DNA of 64,000 bases from positions 1-64,000 of the forward strand of contig JAPDDQ010000010.1 in the NCBI GenBank assembly GCA_027587225.1. The letters are read 5' to 3'. The notes under the pieces are model-generated. The model searched no databases. It was given only the letters and a program-made list of their open reading frames with translations, and had not been told where the DNA came from. Source of the DNA: Solirubrobacter taibaiensis (GTDB lineage Bacteria; Actinomycetota; Thermoleophilia; Solirubrobacterales; Solirubrobacteraceae). Shown here piece after piece: positions 50,502 through 59,870 of this stretch. How positions within the stretch are numbered: the first letter of the stretch is position 1; each line of letters starts with the position of its first letter. The position numbers and the translations under genes were made by a program.

Positions 50502-52829
50502 ATGCTGAGAGCGGGTGTGGTCGCCGTCGCGTTGGTGCTGGCAATGGCCGCGCCGGCGGCCGCGCAGGACCGCTATGCGTACGCCGGTGGCTGCTACGCC
50601 GTGGGCGGGATCGCCGGCGCCGAGCAGGTGCGCATGCAGGCCACCGCGCTCGGCCGCTACCTGCTCTACCGGCCGGACGGCACGTACGCCACACCGACGG
50701 GCATCTCGGCCACGCCGGCCGACTGGGAGTTGACGCCGGAGCTGCAGGCGCGCATCACCCCGGCGACCGGCTGCGCGGAGTTCCCGGAAGCGCCGCTGAA
50801 CGCCACCGGCACCCCGACCAAGGGCGCCACCGAGTTCGGCCGCGTCGGCGGCGCGATCGACGGCCACATGCACTGGATGACGTACGAGTACTTCGGCGGG
50901 CGCTTCCACTGCGGCAAGCCGTGGGACGCGTTCGGCATCACCAAGGCGCTGCCGGATTGCGCGGAGATCGAAGGCCCGGGCGGCACCGCGGCCGCGTTCC
51001 AGAACTTCCTCAACTACGGCAACCCGCTCCAGGCGCACGACACGCGCGGCTACCCGCAGCTGACGGAGACCAAGAACAACAACCTCACGCGCGAGGGCAC
51101 GTACTGGCGCTGGGTCCAGCGCGCCTACCTCGGCGGGCTGCGGCTGATGGTGATGAGCATCAACGAGAACCGCGTGCTGTGCACGCTGCAGCCGGTCAAG
51201 GCCACTGACTGCGACGAGATGGCGACCGTCCGCCGCGGCCTGGACGACATCCGCCACCTGCAGGACTACGCCGACGCGCAGGCCGGCGGAGCGGGCAAGG
51301 GCTTCTTTCAGATCGTCACCGACCCGTACGCGGCGCGGCGCGTGATCAACCAGGGCCGGATGGCGGTCGTGCTGGAGATCGAGATCTCCGAGCCGTTCGG
51401 CTGCCGGGGCCTGGGCGCGGCCGCCACGTGTGACCGCGCGCGGATCGACCGCGAGCTCGACGACCTCTACAAGCGCGGCGTGCGGTCGGCGCTCCTGCTC
51501 AACAAGTACGACAACCCGCTCGCGGGCACGCGCTTCGACAGCGGCGCCCAGGGCACGCTGATCAACGTCGGCAACCTCGCCAGCGCGGGGAGCTTCTGGA
51601 GCGCGAAGACGTGCACCGAGCCGCTGCGCGACAACCCGATCGCGCTCGCCGACCCCGGCATCCTGACGGCCCTCACCGCGCTGACCGGCATCACGCTCCC
51701 GCCGCCGCCGCTGTATCCGAAGGCGCCGCACTGCAACACGCGCGGGCTGTCCGACCTCGGCGAGCACACGGTCAACGCGCTGATGGACAAGCGCATGATC
51801 GTCAACCCCGACCACATGAGCCAGAAGGCGGTCGACCAGACGCTCACGCTGCTGGAGAAGCGCGGCTACTCGGGCGTCATCTCCCCGCACGGCTGGATGG
51901 ACCCGGGCAACTGGCCGCGGCTGTGGAAGCTCGGCGGGCTGGCGTTCCCCGGCCACTCGAACGCCGACCAGTACGTCAAGGAGTGGGAGCAGTACCGCCC
52001 GAAGTCCACGCCGTTCCAGTTCGGGTGGGGCTACGGCGCCGACCTCGGCGGGCTCTCCACCCAGCCCGGAGCGGGCGGGATCAGCTACCCGTTCAAGGGC
52101 CTGGACCCCGCCGTCACGTTCGACCGCCAGGTCACCGGGCAGCGCACGTTCGACTACGCGAAGGAAGGTGTCGCCACCTACGGGCAGTACGCCGACTGGC
52201 TCGCCGACCTCAAGCGCGTCGGCGGCGACAAGCTCGCCGGCGATCTGTGGGACGGCGCCGAGGCCTACCTGCAGATGTGGGAGCGCGCCGAGGGCGCCAA
52301 GACCCCCGCGTGCGCGGCCCGCAAGCAGGGCGTCACGCGCACGCTGAAGCTCGGCGCGAGTTGGACGAGCGTGCTCGCCCGCGCCGGCCAGCCGCAGCAG
52401 CGCGAGCGCGCGTGGAGCTGGTGCGTGAAGGGGTCGGGCAATCCCCGCGCGGCGGACGTCGCCGTGTTCGGGGATGACGGGCGCGTGGCGCTCGTGGGCA
52501 GCACCGCCCAGGGCCGCAGGACGTCTGGCCTCCCGCCCGTCGGCCGCAAGGTCGGCGGCAAGGCGCGGATCGTGATCAAGGGCCGCGCCGCCTACGAGGT
52601 CAAGCGCGGCCGCGTGCGCGCCGTCGGCGTGGGGGCGAAGGGCATGAGCCGCGCAGCGCTCAAGGGCGCGCTGCGCAAGGTGAGCGGAGCCCGCGCGACG
52701 CAGTCCCGGCCGGCCTTCACCGCCGGCGCCAAAGCGGCCACGGCACCGACCGGACGCACGCTCGCAGGAACCGGGAATCCGGTAGATGACGCCGCTCTGA
52801 CACTGCTGTGTTCTCTCATCGGCGCGTAG
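50502..52829 (+). CDS. Secreted amidohydrolase-like metal-dependent hydrolase
   Basis: This 775-aa protein has a signal peptide (MLRAGVVAVALVLAMAAPAAAQ). AIDGHMHWMTYEYFGG (about 122-137) carries a DGHxH metal motif like that of amidohydrolase/renal-dipeptidase TIM barrels. Further His-containing motifs follow: NPDHMSQKAVDQTLTLLEKRGYSGVISPHGWMD and FPGHSNADQYV, plausible metal or active-site ligands. The C-terminal 150 residues form a basic beta domain and an Ala/Lys/Arg-rich tail. I take it as an exported hydrolase of unknown substrate. Confidence 0.7.
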   Translation: MLRAGVVAVALVLAMAAPAAAQDRYAYAGGCYAVGGIAGAEQVRMQATALGRYLLYRPDGTYATPTGISATPADWELTPELQARITPATGCAEFPEAPLNATGTPTKGATEFGRVGGAIDGHMHWMTYEYFGGRFHCGKPWDAFGITKALPDCAEIEGPGGTAAAFQNFLNYGNPLQAHDTRGYPQLTETKNNNLTREGTYWRWVQRAYLGGLRLMVMSINENRVLCTLQPVKATDCDEMATVRRGLDDIRHLQDYADAQAGGAGKGFFQIVTDPYAARRVINQGRMAVVLEIEISEPFGCRGLGAAATCDRARIDRELDDLYKRGVRSALLLNKYDNPLAGTRFDSGAQGTLINVGNLASAGSFWSAKTCTEPLRDNPIALADPGILTALTALTGITLPPPPLYPKAPHCNTRGLSDLGEHTVNALMDKRMIVNPDHMSQKAVDQTLTLLEKRGYSGVISPHGWMDPGNWPRLWKLGGLAFPGHSNADQYVKEWEQYRPKSTPFQFGWGYGADLGGLSTQPGAGGISYPFKGLDPAVTFDRQVTGQRTFDYAKEGVATYGQYADWLADLKRVGGDKLAGDLWDGAEAYLQMWERAEGAKTPACAARKQGVTRTLKLGASWTSVLARAGQPQQRERAWSWCVKGSGNPRAADVAVFGDDGRVALVGSTAQGRRTSGLPPVGRKVGGKARIVIKGRAAYEVKRGRVRAVGVGAKGMSRAALKGALRKVSGARATQSRPAFTAGAKAATAPTGRTLAGTGNPVDDAALTLLCSLIGA

Positions 52830-52844
52830 CTATCCTGCCGCGCC

Positions 52845-53417
52845 GTGTCCCAGCCCGACGAACGCGCGTTCGAGCTCATCCGCCAGTGGGGAGATCCCGT
52901 CCTGCGTGAGCGGGCACGGCCGGTCGAGGAGTTCGACGAAGCCTTCGCGCAGCAGGTCGCCGAGCTCGTGGAGATCATGCTCGCGGCCGACGGCGCCGGG
53001 CTCGCGGCGCCGCAGGTCGGGGCGCTGCGGCGGGTGTTCGTCTACCGCATGCCCGACGACGCGGACGACGCGCCCGCGCGCGTGGTCGTGAACCCGAAGA
53101 TCGTCGAGACCGGCGAGGCGCTCGAGCTCGGGATCGAGGGCTGCCTGTCGCTCGGCAAGGCCCGCGTCCACGTGGAGGTCGAGCGCCCGCGCGACATCGT
53201 GATCGAGGCCCAGGACGAGCGCGGCGAGCCGATCCGGATCGAGGCCTCCGGCATCCACGCCCGCATCCTGCAGCACGAGACCGACCATCTGGACGGCGTC
53301 TTGATGCTGGATCGCACGGTTCCCGAGCACAAGCGCGCGGCGGTCCGGGCGCTCAACGCCGGCGAGTCGTGGCGCCCGCCGCGGCCGGACCCGGAAGAAG
53401 ACGAAGTCGACGCCTAA
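52845..53417 (+). CDS. def: Peptide deformylase
   Basis: This 190-aa enzyme has all three peptide deformylase motifs: GAGLAAPQVG, EGCLSL (Cys metal ligand) and QHETDHLDG (HExxH-type, two His ligands and catalytic Glu). It removes the formyl group from nascent proteins in the cytosol. GTG 52845 is the start. The C-terminal tail is acidic. It stands apart from fmt or ribosomal genes, so it may be a second copy. Confidence 0.96.
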   Translation: MSQPDERAFELIRQWGDPVLRERARPVEEFDEAFAQQVAELVEIMLAADGAGLAAPQVGALRRVFVYRMPDDADDAPARVVVNPKIVETGEALELGIEGCLSLGKARVHVEVERPRDIVIEAQDERGEPIRIEASGIHARILQHETDHLDGVLMLDRTVPEHKRAAVRALNAGESWRPPRPDPEEDEVDA

Positions 53418-54721
53418 GGGCGCTTCGGCTTCGTCGCGCCGATCAGCTTCGCCTTCGCCGTGCAGCGCCGCTTGGCGGCCTTCTGCTTGCTCGTGCCGGC
53501 CTTCATCGCACCGCACTTGGCCAGCGCGCGCTCGCGCTTGGCGCACGTGGCCTTGCGCGTGCCCTTGAGCTTCCCGCACGCCTTCGCGATCCGCTGCTCG
53601 AGCGGTGAGGAGGCCGGCTTGACGGCCTTGCCGACGACGATCGTCGCCGGCGGCGGCGGCGTCACGGTGACGGGAGTGATCGTCGCGGCGGGAGGCGGGT
53701 CCTCCGTCTTGATGACGGGCGCCGGGACGACGTAGAGCTTGAACGTGAAGTCGATCACGTGCGGGCCGTCCTGGAGCCGGAGCGTCAGCTCGTCGGTGCC
53801 CTCGTAGCCCGCGTCCGCCACGTAGTTCACCCGGACGCCGAAGATGTCCGGCTGGTCGAGCGTGGCCGTGCCGTGCGCGGGCGGCGTGCGCAGCGAGTAG
53901 ACGGGCACCTTGCCTTCGGGGTCGCCGCACGCCCACGTGAGCGTGACGGCCGTGCCGGCGGTGACCTCGCGGCGTCCGTCCGCGCGCGTGACGTCGAGGG
54001 CGATCGGGGGCGAGCACATCGGCGCGTCGTTCGTCGGCGCCACGACGTCGACGAGGAGGATCGTGTCGACGATGTGTGTGCCGTCGGTGACGCGCAGCGT
54101 GAACTGGTCGCGGCCGCGGTGGGCGAGTTCCGGTCGGTAGTTGAAGCTCGCGCCCGAGAAGATCAGGAGCGGCTTGAGCTCGCCCAGCACGCCGTGCTGC
54201 GGGGGTGCGACGACGATCGGCGTGAGCGTCGCACCCTCGTCGTCGCCGCACTGGATCGAGCCATAGGCAAGCTCACCGGCGTCGAGCTTGGCCGGGCCAG
54301 GGCCGAACGGCACGTTGGTCCAGTTCGTGGTGCACACCGGCGGGTCGTCCACGGCCTCCACGACGGTGAGCGCCACCACGTGGTCGACGCTCTCGCCGTT
54401 GACGGTGGCGCGCACCGTGAAGGAGTCGGCGCCGCGGTAGCCGGCGGTCGGCGTGTACTGCGGGTGCTCGGACGAGGATCCCCACGGCCACGTCCGGTCC
54501 TCGATCTCGCTGAGCGTCCCATGGGCCGGCCGCGTCAGGACCTCGAACTTCAGCGGCACGTCGAGCGGGCCGCGGCAGCCGACGCTGCCGCGCGTCGGTC
54601 GGCCGTCGTCCTCAGCCGCGGGAAACCCCGACACACATGTCGGCGGAGCCGCCTGCGCGGATGCGACCGGCAGCAGCGCGAGCAGCGCAACCAATACCCA
54701 TAGAACCCTCACACGGCGCAC
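53414..54721 (-). CDS. Secreted protein with tandem Ig-like (cadherin-like) domains
   Basis: This 435-aa protein has a signal peptide (VRVLWVLVALLALLPVASAQA) and three repeats of about 100 residues, each with a Cys near the start and a RGxDxFTxRxxD-like motif (YRGADSFTVRATVNG, HRGRDQFTLRVTDGT, YEGTDELTLRLQDGP). This is the pattern of Ig-like/cadherin-like repeats. A Pro/Thr linker and a basic Cys-containing C-terminal segment (KACGKLKGTRKATCAKRERALAKC) follow. It is probably cell-surface or extracellular. It overlaps the deformylase gene tail to tail by four bases. Confidence 0.8.
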   Translation of the reverse strand: MRRVRVLWVLVALLALLPVASAQAAPPTCVSGFPAAEDDGRPTRGSVGCRGPLDVPLKFEVLTRPAHGTLSEIEDRTWPWGSSSEHPQYTPTAGYRGADSFTVRATVNGESVDHVVALTVVEAVDDPPVCTTNWTNVPFGPGPAKLDAGELAYGSIQCGDDEGATLTPIVVAPPQHGVLGELKPLLIFSGASFNYRPELAHRGRDQFTLRVTDGTHIVDTILLVDVVAPTNDAPMCSPPIALDVTRADGRREVTAGTAVTLTWACGDPEGKVPVYSLRTPPAHGTATLDQPDIFGVRVNYVADAGYEGTDELTLRLQDGPHVIDFTFKLYVVPAPVIKTEDPPPAATITPVTVTPPPPATIVVGKAVKPASSPLEQRIAKACGKLKGTRKATCAKRERALAKCGAMKAGTSKQKAAKRRCTAKAKLIGATKPKRP

Positions 54722-54748
54722 CGTATCCCAGTGCGAGCTGGCCGATGG

Positions 54749-55522
54749 TCAAGTCAGATCGACCGGGCTACCGATCGGCAACCACCGGAAGCGCGCCTGC
54801 GTATCGGCCGGGGCGGCCGCGATCGCCCGCTCGACGCCGCGCTTGCCGTCCACGAAGTGCTTCCAGCCTTCGTAGTGGAGCGGGATCGCGACCCGCGGTT
54901 CGATCAGCTTTGTCAGCTCGACCGCGTCCTGGCCGGTCATCGTGTAGCGCGCCGGGCCGGTGACGGGGAACTGGACGCCGCCGACGTGCAGCACCGCGAC
55001 ATCCACGTCCAGCCGCTGCGCGACCTCCTTCACGCCGTCGTAGAGCACCGTGTCGCCGCTGAACCACAACACGCCCTCGCCCCAGTCGAGCGCGAAGCCG
55101 ATCACGTCGCCGACGATCGGGTGGCTGAGCGGCGGGCCGTGCCGGCACGGCGTGGCCGTGACCTTGATCGTCGGCGAGCCGGGCTTGCTCAGCTCGGTCG
55201 TCTCCCAGTCGCTGAGGCCGCGCGTCTCGCCTCCGAGCCGCTTGGCGCCCGAAGCGGTCGTGACCACCGTGTCCACCTGCGGCAGGAACGCGCGGCCGGC
55301 AGCGTCGAGGTTGTCCTCGTGGTGGTCGTGGGTGAGTAGGACGGCGTCGATCGGGCCGAGGTCGGCGGGATCGATCGCGGGGCCGGTCGTCTTCGTGGAG
55401 CCGGTTCCCCAGCCGAACTTGTACTTGCCGCCGGCGGGGTCGAACGTGGGGTCGGTCAGGAGGCGCCAGCCGGCGAACTCGACCAGGGCGGTCGGGCCGC
55501 CGATGTGCGTCAGGGTGACCAC
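54749..55522 (-). CDS. UlaG-like MBL-fold metal-dependent hydrolase
   Basis: This 257-aa metallo-beta-lactamase-fold protein has VTLTHIGGPTALVEF at the start, the metal motif LLTHDHHEDNLD (HxHxxDN), later VLWFSGDT and IPLHYEGWKHF. It resembles UlaG-type lactonases. It overlaps the preceding enolase-superfamily gene by 13 bases on the same strand, so the two form an operon. A lactone or phospho-ester intermediate of that pathway is a plausible substrate. Confidence 0.9.
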   Translation of the reverse strand: MVTLTHIGGPTALVEFAGWRLLTDPTFDPAGGKYKFGWGTGSTKTTGPAIDPADLGPIDAVLLTHDHHEDNLDAAGRAFLPQVDTVVTTASGAKRLGGETRGLSDWETTELSKPGSPTIKVTATPCRHGPPLSHPIVGDVIGFALDWGEGVLWFSGDTVLYDGVKEVAQRLDVDVAVLHVGGVQFPVTGPARYTMTGQDAVELTKLIEPRVAIPLHYEGWKHFVDGKRGVERAIAAAPADTQARFRWLPIGSPVDLT

Positions 55523-56613
55523 ACGGCGGACTCTATGGGAGCGCCGAGCCGCTCGGTATCGACCTCGAGTCCGAGCCCTGGTGTGGTGGGCGCGGCGCCG
55601 CGGCCGCGCAGCGAACGGGGCTCGTACCCGGCGACATGGTCGAGCGTCCAGTCGTTCATGAACGACGCCATCAGCAGGTTGTCGGGCTTCGTCGAGGCCG
55701 CGAGGTGGCTGACGGCCGCGGTGGTGACGTCGCCGCCCCAGCTGTCCTCGATCGTGAAGCGCAGCCCGAGCTCGGTGCCGAGGTCGCGGATGAGCCGCGC
55801 CTTGGTGAGCCCGCCGACGCGCCCGATCTTCAGGTTGATCGCCTCCATCGCCCCGTACGCGCGGATCAGCGTCTGGACGTCGGTGATCACTTCGTCAAGG
55901 ACCATTGGCAGCGTCGTGCGTTCGCGGACGACGAGGCACTCCTCCAGCGTGGGGCAGGGCTGCTCGAACAGCACGCGATCCAGGCCTTCCAGCGCGCGGG
56001 CGGCGATCACGGCGTCCTGCAGGCGCCAGCCGCCGTTGGCGTCGGCGACCACGACGTCGAGATCCTCCTCGAGCACGGCGCGTACGCGGGCGGCGTCCTC
56101 GCGGGGATCGGCGCCGAGCTTGAGCTGGAAGTGGCGCACGCCCTCCGCTCGGCGGTCGCGCACGTGCTGCACCATCGCCTCCGCCGGGCCGAGCGGGATC
56201 GCGACGTAGAGCGGGAAATCGGGCGAGCGCACGCCGCCGAGGAGCGTGCTCACGGGGACACCCGACGCCTGGCCGAGCAGGTCCCAGCAGGCGATGTCGA
56301 GCGCGGACTTGGCGTACGCGTGCCCGCGCAGCGCGCCGTCCATCGCGTCCTGAACCGCATGCAGATTGCTCGCGTCCACGCCGAGCAGCGCGGGCGCGAG
56401 CACCCGCAGCGCGGCGCGCGCGCCGTCCGCGTGCGCCTCCAGGTAGGTCGGTCCGAGCGGGCACGTCTCGCCCCAGCCCTCGAGCCCGCTGTCGGACGTG
56501 ACCCGCACGAGCGTGCTCGGCAGCGAAGCGACGCTGCGCCCGCCCGACATCACGTACTCCCCATGCGCGTAGTTCAGCCCGTAGCCAAACACTTCGACGC
56601 GTGCAATCCTCAC
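55510..56613 (-). CDS. Mandelate racemase/muconate lactonizing enzyme family protein (hydroxyproline dehydratase-like)
   Basis: This 367-aa enolase-superfamily enzyme has an N-terminal capping domain and a C-terminal barrel with metal ligands in VVVADANGGW (Asp), LFEQP (Glu) and LDEVITD (Asp), and FQLKLGAD (Lys acid/base). The start GEYVMSGGRSVASLPSTLVRV and HAYAKSALDIACWDLLGQ recall cis-3-hydroxy-L-proline dehydratases, but dipeptide epimerases are also similar. GTG 56613 is the start. A cre/LacI-type operator lies 18 bases upstream. It is transcribed with the MBL-fold gene. Confidence 0.85.
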   Translation of the reverse strand: MRIARVEVFGYGLNYAHGEYVMSGGRSVASLPSTLVRVTSDSGLEGWGETCPLGPTYLEAHADGARAALRVLAPALLGVDASNLHAVQDAMDGALRGHAYAKSALDIACWDLLGQASGVPVSTLLGGVRSPDFPLYVAIPLGPAEAMVQHVRDRRAEGVRHFQLKLGADPREDAARVRAVLEEDLDVVVADANGGWRLQDAVIAARALEGLDRVLFEQPCPTLEECLVVRERTTLPMVLDEVITDVQTLIRAYGAMEAINLKIGRVGGLTKARLIRDLGTELGLRFTIEDSWGGDVTTAAVSHLAASTKPDNLLMASFMNDWTLDHVAGYEPRSLRGRGAAPTTPGLGLEVDTERLGAPIESAVWSP

Positions 56614-56630
56614 GCGCTTGACGCTACCGA

Positions 56631-56644
56631 TGAAACCGCTTGCA
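56631..56644. promoter_or_regulatory. LacI/CcpA-type operator
   Basis: TGAAACCGCTTGCA matches the LacI-family/cre consensus TGNAANCGNWNNCA at every fixed base. It lies 18 bases upstream of the enolase-superfamily start and 36 bases before the divergent gene, where a repressor would control either promoter. No LacI-family gene is in this window. Confidence 0.55.
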
Positions 56645-56679
56645 GAGCGCTTAAGACAGCGCACCTAACCTCGGTTCAG

Positions 56680-58488
56680 ATGTTCCGCGAAGGGACTACA
56701 GGACGGCATCGGCACGCCATCGGGGTCGCGCTACGCGTCCCTGGAGGCACGTATGACTCCGGGCCGCCGCAAATCGTGGTCCAGCCGGCCGCGGATGCGC
56801 GCCTCGTCGTGCGGGTGGACAACCGGTCCGCGGACGCCGAGCACCTCGAGCTGACCGTCGAGGGCATGCCCGCCGGCTGGGCTGAGGTCTTCCCCCGGAC
56901 CATCCACGTCCCGGCGGGCGAGCAGCGCGAGGCCGACGTCACCGTCCACGTCCCACCCCACTCCGACCTCAAGGCCGCCGAGTGGCCGCTGCGCGTGGTC
57001 GCCTTCGCCCGCGGCCGCCGCGTCGGCTCCGCCCCGGCCCGCGTGGGCGTGGCCCCGCACGCCGTCGTCTCACTCGAGGTGCGCCCCGAGCAGCTGCGCG
57101 CCCGCCGTCGCGCCCACGCCGAGGTCCACGTCCGCAACGACGGCGATGCCGCCGCCGAAGTCGACCTGACCGCGACGATCGTGGCCGCGGCCACCGCCCG
57201 CGAGGACGTCGGCCAACTCGGCTGCTCCCTGTCACCCCCGTGCGTTCGGGTCGGACCCGGCGAGGACGTCGTCGCCCGGCTGGAGGTGCACGGCCCGCGC
57301 CGCTGGCTGCGTCGCGGCGAGCCCATGTCCGTGCGCGTCGTGGGGCAGGGCGCGACCGCCGAGGCCACGTTCCAGCAGCGCGCCGCGCTGCCGGCCTGGG
57401 CGCTCGTCGTGCCCATGGTCGTCGCCGCGTTCGCCGCGTATCTGTCCGCTCGCCCGAGCGAGGTGTCCGTTCCGCAGGTGACCGGGCTGACCGTGCCCGA
57501 AGCGCGCCTGAAGCTGCGCGAGGCCGGGCTCACGCCGCGCCAGGCGCCGCTGCCCGCCGAAACCGCGCCCGGCGCCGCGGGCGTCGTTCGCCAGGACCCG
57601 CCCGCCGGCACGGAGATCGCCGAGGGCGACGCGGTCACGATCTCGTACTACCGCGGCGAGGGCATCGGGACCGTGACGCCGAGCGTCGCCCGCTCCTCCG
57701 TGGCGCCCTCGGGCTCCAGCCAGGACCCACTCGCGTACGCCCGCGGGAACCAGGTGCTCGTGCTCTTCCCGGGCGAGGCCGAGTCGGCCGTCGGCGGAGC
57801 CATCGGCGAGCTCAGCAGCGACCCGGCGTGGGACCCGCGCACCGGCCATCTCGTCTACGTGCGCCGCGCGGCCCCCGACGCGGACGCCGAGGTCGTCGCC
57901 GTGGACCCGCACGCGCCCGGCACCCCGCAGGTGCTCACCGAGGGTGAAGGCTCGTTCGTCAGCCCGGCGTTCTCGCCCGACGGCGGCCGGTTCGCCGTCA
58001 TCTCCGAAGTGGATCTGGACGCGGGGGGAGCGCTGTGCGTCGTCGTCCCGCCCGCGACCGCCCCGCGCTGCCACGCCGACGACACCTTCCGCTACTACCG
58101 CCCGGAGTGGAGCGACGACGGGCTTTACACGCTGCGCCGCAAGGCCGGGACGACGGGCCAGGACGAGCTCATCCGCGTCGGCGCCGACCTCGTCCCCACC
58201 GGGCGCCCGCTCGTCCAGGGCGACCTGCACGCGCTCGCCGTCGCCGACGACGGCCGCCTCGCGGTGATCAACGCGGGCAAGATCGAGGTGCACGCGCCCG
58301 CCGGCGAGTTGCTCGCCGCGCAGGAAGTGGCCGGCGACTACTGCGACCTCGCGTGGAGCGGGAACGAGCTGATCGTCAGCCGCGGCACGTGCGGCACCAA
58401 CGAGGAGCTCCTCCTGCTGGACCCCGCGACGCTGGACGGCGACCAGACCAAGCTGCTCGACGGCGGCGAGCCGGCGGTGGCCGGGTAG
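56680..58488 (+). CDS. Membrane protein with Ig-like, PASTA and beta-propeller domains
   Basis: This 602-aa protein starts at ATG 56680, with no clear ribosome site; internal codons are possible. The N-terminal half (about 25-235) contains two NEW3/Ig-like beta domains. A transmembrane helix (about 245-265: ALVVPMVVAAFAAYLSA) follows, then one PASTA domain (about 270-335: VPQVTGLTVPEARLKLREAGL, GVVRQDPPAGTEIAEGD), a Ser/Pro linker and a PD40/WD40-like propeller (about 355-600: VSPAFSPDGGRFAVISE, YYRPEWSDDGLYTLRR). PASTA domains bind peptidoglycan fragments, so the C-terminal half is probably outside. A cell-wall sensor or scaffold is a guess. Confidence 0.75.
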   Translation: MFREGTTGRHRHAIGVALRVPGGTYDSGPPQIVVQPAADARLVVRVDNRSADAEHLELTVEGMPAGWAEVFPRTIHVPAGEQREADVTVHVPPHSDLKAAEWPLRVVAFARGRRVGSAPARVGVAPHAVVSLEVRPEQLRARRRAHAEVHVRNDGDAAAEVDLTATIVAAATAREDVGQLGCSLSPPCVRVGPGEDVVARLEVHGPRRWLRRGEPMSVRVVGQGATAEATFQQRAALPAWALVVPMVVAAFAAYLSARPSEVSVPQVTGLTVPEARLKLREAGLTPRQAPLPAETAPGAAGVVRQDPPAGTEIAEGDAVTISYYRGEGIGTVTPSVARSSVAPSGSSQDPLAYARGNQVLVLFPGEAESAVGGAIGELSSDPAWDPRTGHLVYVRRAAPDADAEVVAVDPHAPGTPQVLTEGEGSFVSPAFSPDGGRFAVISEVDLDAGGALCVVVPPATAPRCHADDTFRYYRPEWSDDGLYTLRRKAGTTGQDELIRVGADLVPTGRPLVQGDLHALAVADDGRLAVINAGKIEVHAPAGELLAAQEVAGDYCDLAWSGNELIVSRGTCGTNEELLLLDPATLDGDQTKLLDGGEPAVAG

Positions 58489-58505
58489 CGTAGATTGCGT
58501 CGGCG

Positions 58506-59870
58506 ATGGCCGACGCAACGTTGACGGTCTTCGCCGCCGAGCAGGTCCGAGGCGTCCTCGAGGGCGCCGCGCAGCCCGACGCCGTCGAGGCGCGCCAGAT
58601 GCAGGCGCTGTCGCTCGCGGTCCACATCCCGCTCGTCTGCTTCGGGATCGCGTTCCCGGCGATGATCCTGTTCGTCGAGGGGCTGTGGCTGCGCACCGGC
58701 GACCCGGTCTACAAGGCGCTGGCGAAGCGCTGGTCGAAGGTGGCGATGATCATCTTCGCCACCGGCGTCGTGACCGGCACGATCCTGTCCTTCGAGTTCG
58801 GCCTGCTGTGGCCGGACTTCATGGCCACGTTCGGCGAGGTGTTCGGCGTCGCGTTCGGGCTCGAGGGCATCTCGTTCTTCCTCGAGGCGATCTTCATCGC
58901 CATCTACGTCTACGGCTGGGACAAGCTCCCGCGCAAGACGCACTTTCTCACCGGCATCCCGATCATCATCACGGGCGCGACGGGCAGCGCCTTCGTCATC
59001 AGCGTCAACGGCTGGATGAACGACCCGCAGGGCTTCGAGGTCGTCGACGGTCAAGTGACGGAGCCGGTCCCGTTCAGCGCGCTGCTCAACGGTCACGTCG
59101 CGCACGAGCTCGTGCACATGTACCTCGCGGGCTACCTCGTGGCGGGGTTCCTCGTCGCCGCCTACTACGCCCGCCGCTGGCTCAAGGGCACCCGCGACCA
59201 CTACACCCGCACCGCGCTCGTCGTCCCGCTCGCGTTCGCGGCGCTCGCCGCGCCGATCCAGGTCGTCGTCGGCGACTGGGCGGCGCGCACGGTGACCGAG
59301 TCCCAGCCCGTCAAGCTCGCCGCCTTCGAGGGCCTCTACCGCACGGAGGAGGGCGCGGCGTTCCACCTCGGTGGTTTCTATGACACCGAGCGCAACGAGG
59401 TCCGCTACGGCATCAGGATCCCGTATCTGCTCTCGATCCTGGCCAAGCACAACCCGACGGCCGAGGTGATCGGGCTCGACAGCGTCGCGCCCGAAGACCG
59501 CCCGCCCGTGAACATCGTGCGCACGTCGTTCCAGACGATGATCGCCATCGGCACCTTCCTCGCCGCGCTCGGCTCGTTCTTCATCTTCGTCTGGCTGCGC
59601 AAACGCCGCCTCCCACAGTCTAAATGGTTCTTCCGCGCGCTGCTCGCCGCGGGGCCGCTGTCGGTCGTGGCGCTGATCGCGGGCTGGATCACCACCGAGG
59701 TCGGCCGCCAGCCGTGGATCGTCTACGAATTCATGCGCACGGAGGACGCGGTGACCTCCGCCGACAACCTGGAGCTGGCCTACGGGGCGCTGATCGCCGT
59801 CTACGTCCTGCTGTTCGGCTCGGTCATCTGGCTCCTGCGCCGCCTACAAGCGAGGGACCATGCTCCCTGA
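58506..59870 (+). CDS. cydA: Cytochrome bd ubiquinol oxidase subunit I
   Basis: This 454-aa polytopic membrane protein contains the CydA signatures: ALSLAVHIPLVCFGI with the heme-ligand His, SFEFGLLWPDF, FFLEAIFIAIYVYGWDKL, GHVAHELVHMY and ITTEVGRQPWIVYEFMRT (quinol-site GRQPW). It has nine membrane helices and a short Q-loop. With CydB it oxidises quinol and reduces oxygen with high affinity. It leads an operon with cydB, a small membrane protein and formate dehydrogenase. Confidence 0.96.
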   Translation: MADATLTVFAAEQVRGVLEGAAQPDAVEARQMQALSLAVHIPLVCFGIAFPAMILFVEGLWLRTGDPVYKALAKRWSKVAMIIFATGVVTGTILSFEFGLLWPDFMATFGEVFGVAFGLEGISFFLEAIFIAIYVYGWDKLPRKTHFLTGIPIIITGATGSAFVISVNGWMNDPQGFEVVDGQVTEPVPFSALLNGHVAHELVHMYLAGYLVAGFLVAAYYARRWLKGTRDHYTRTALVVPLAFAALAAPIQVVVGDWAARTVTESQPVKLAAFEGLYRTEEGAAFHLGGFYDTERNEVRYGIRIPYLLSILAKHNPTAEVIGLDSVAPEDRPPVNIVRTSFQTMIAIGTFLAALGSFFIFVWLRKRRLPQSKWFFRALLAAGPLSVVALIAGWITTEVGRQPWIVYEFMRTEDAVTSADNLELAYGALIAVYVLLFGSVIWLLRRLQARDHAP

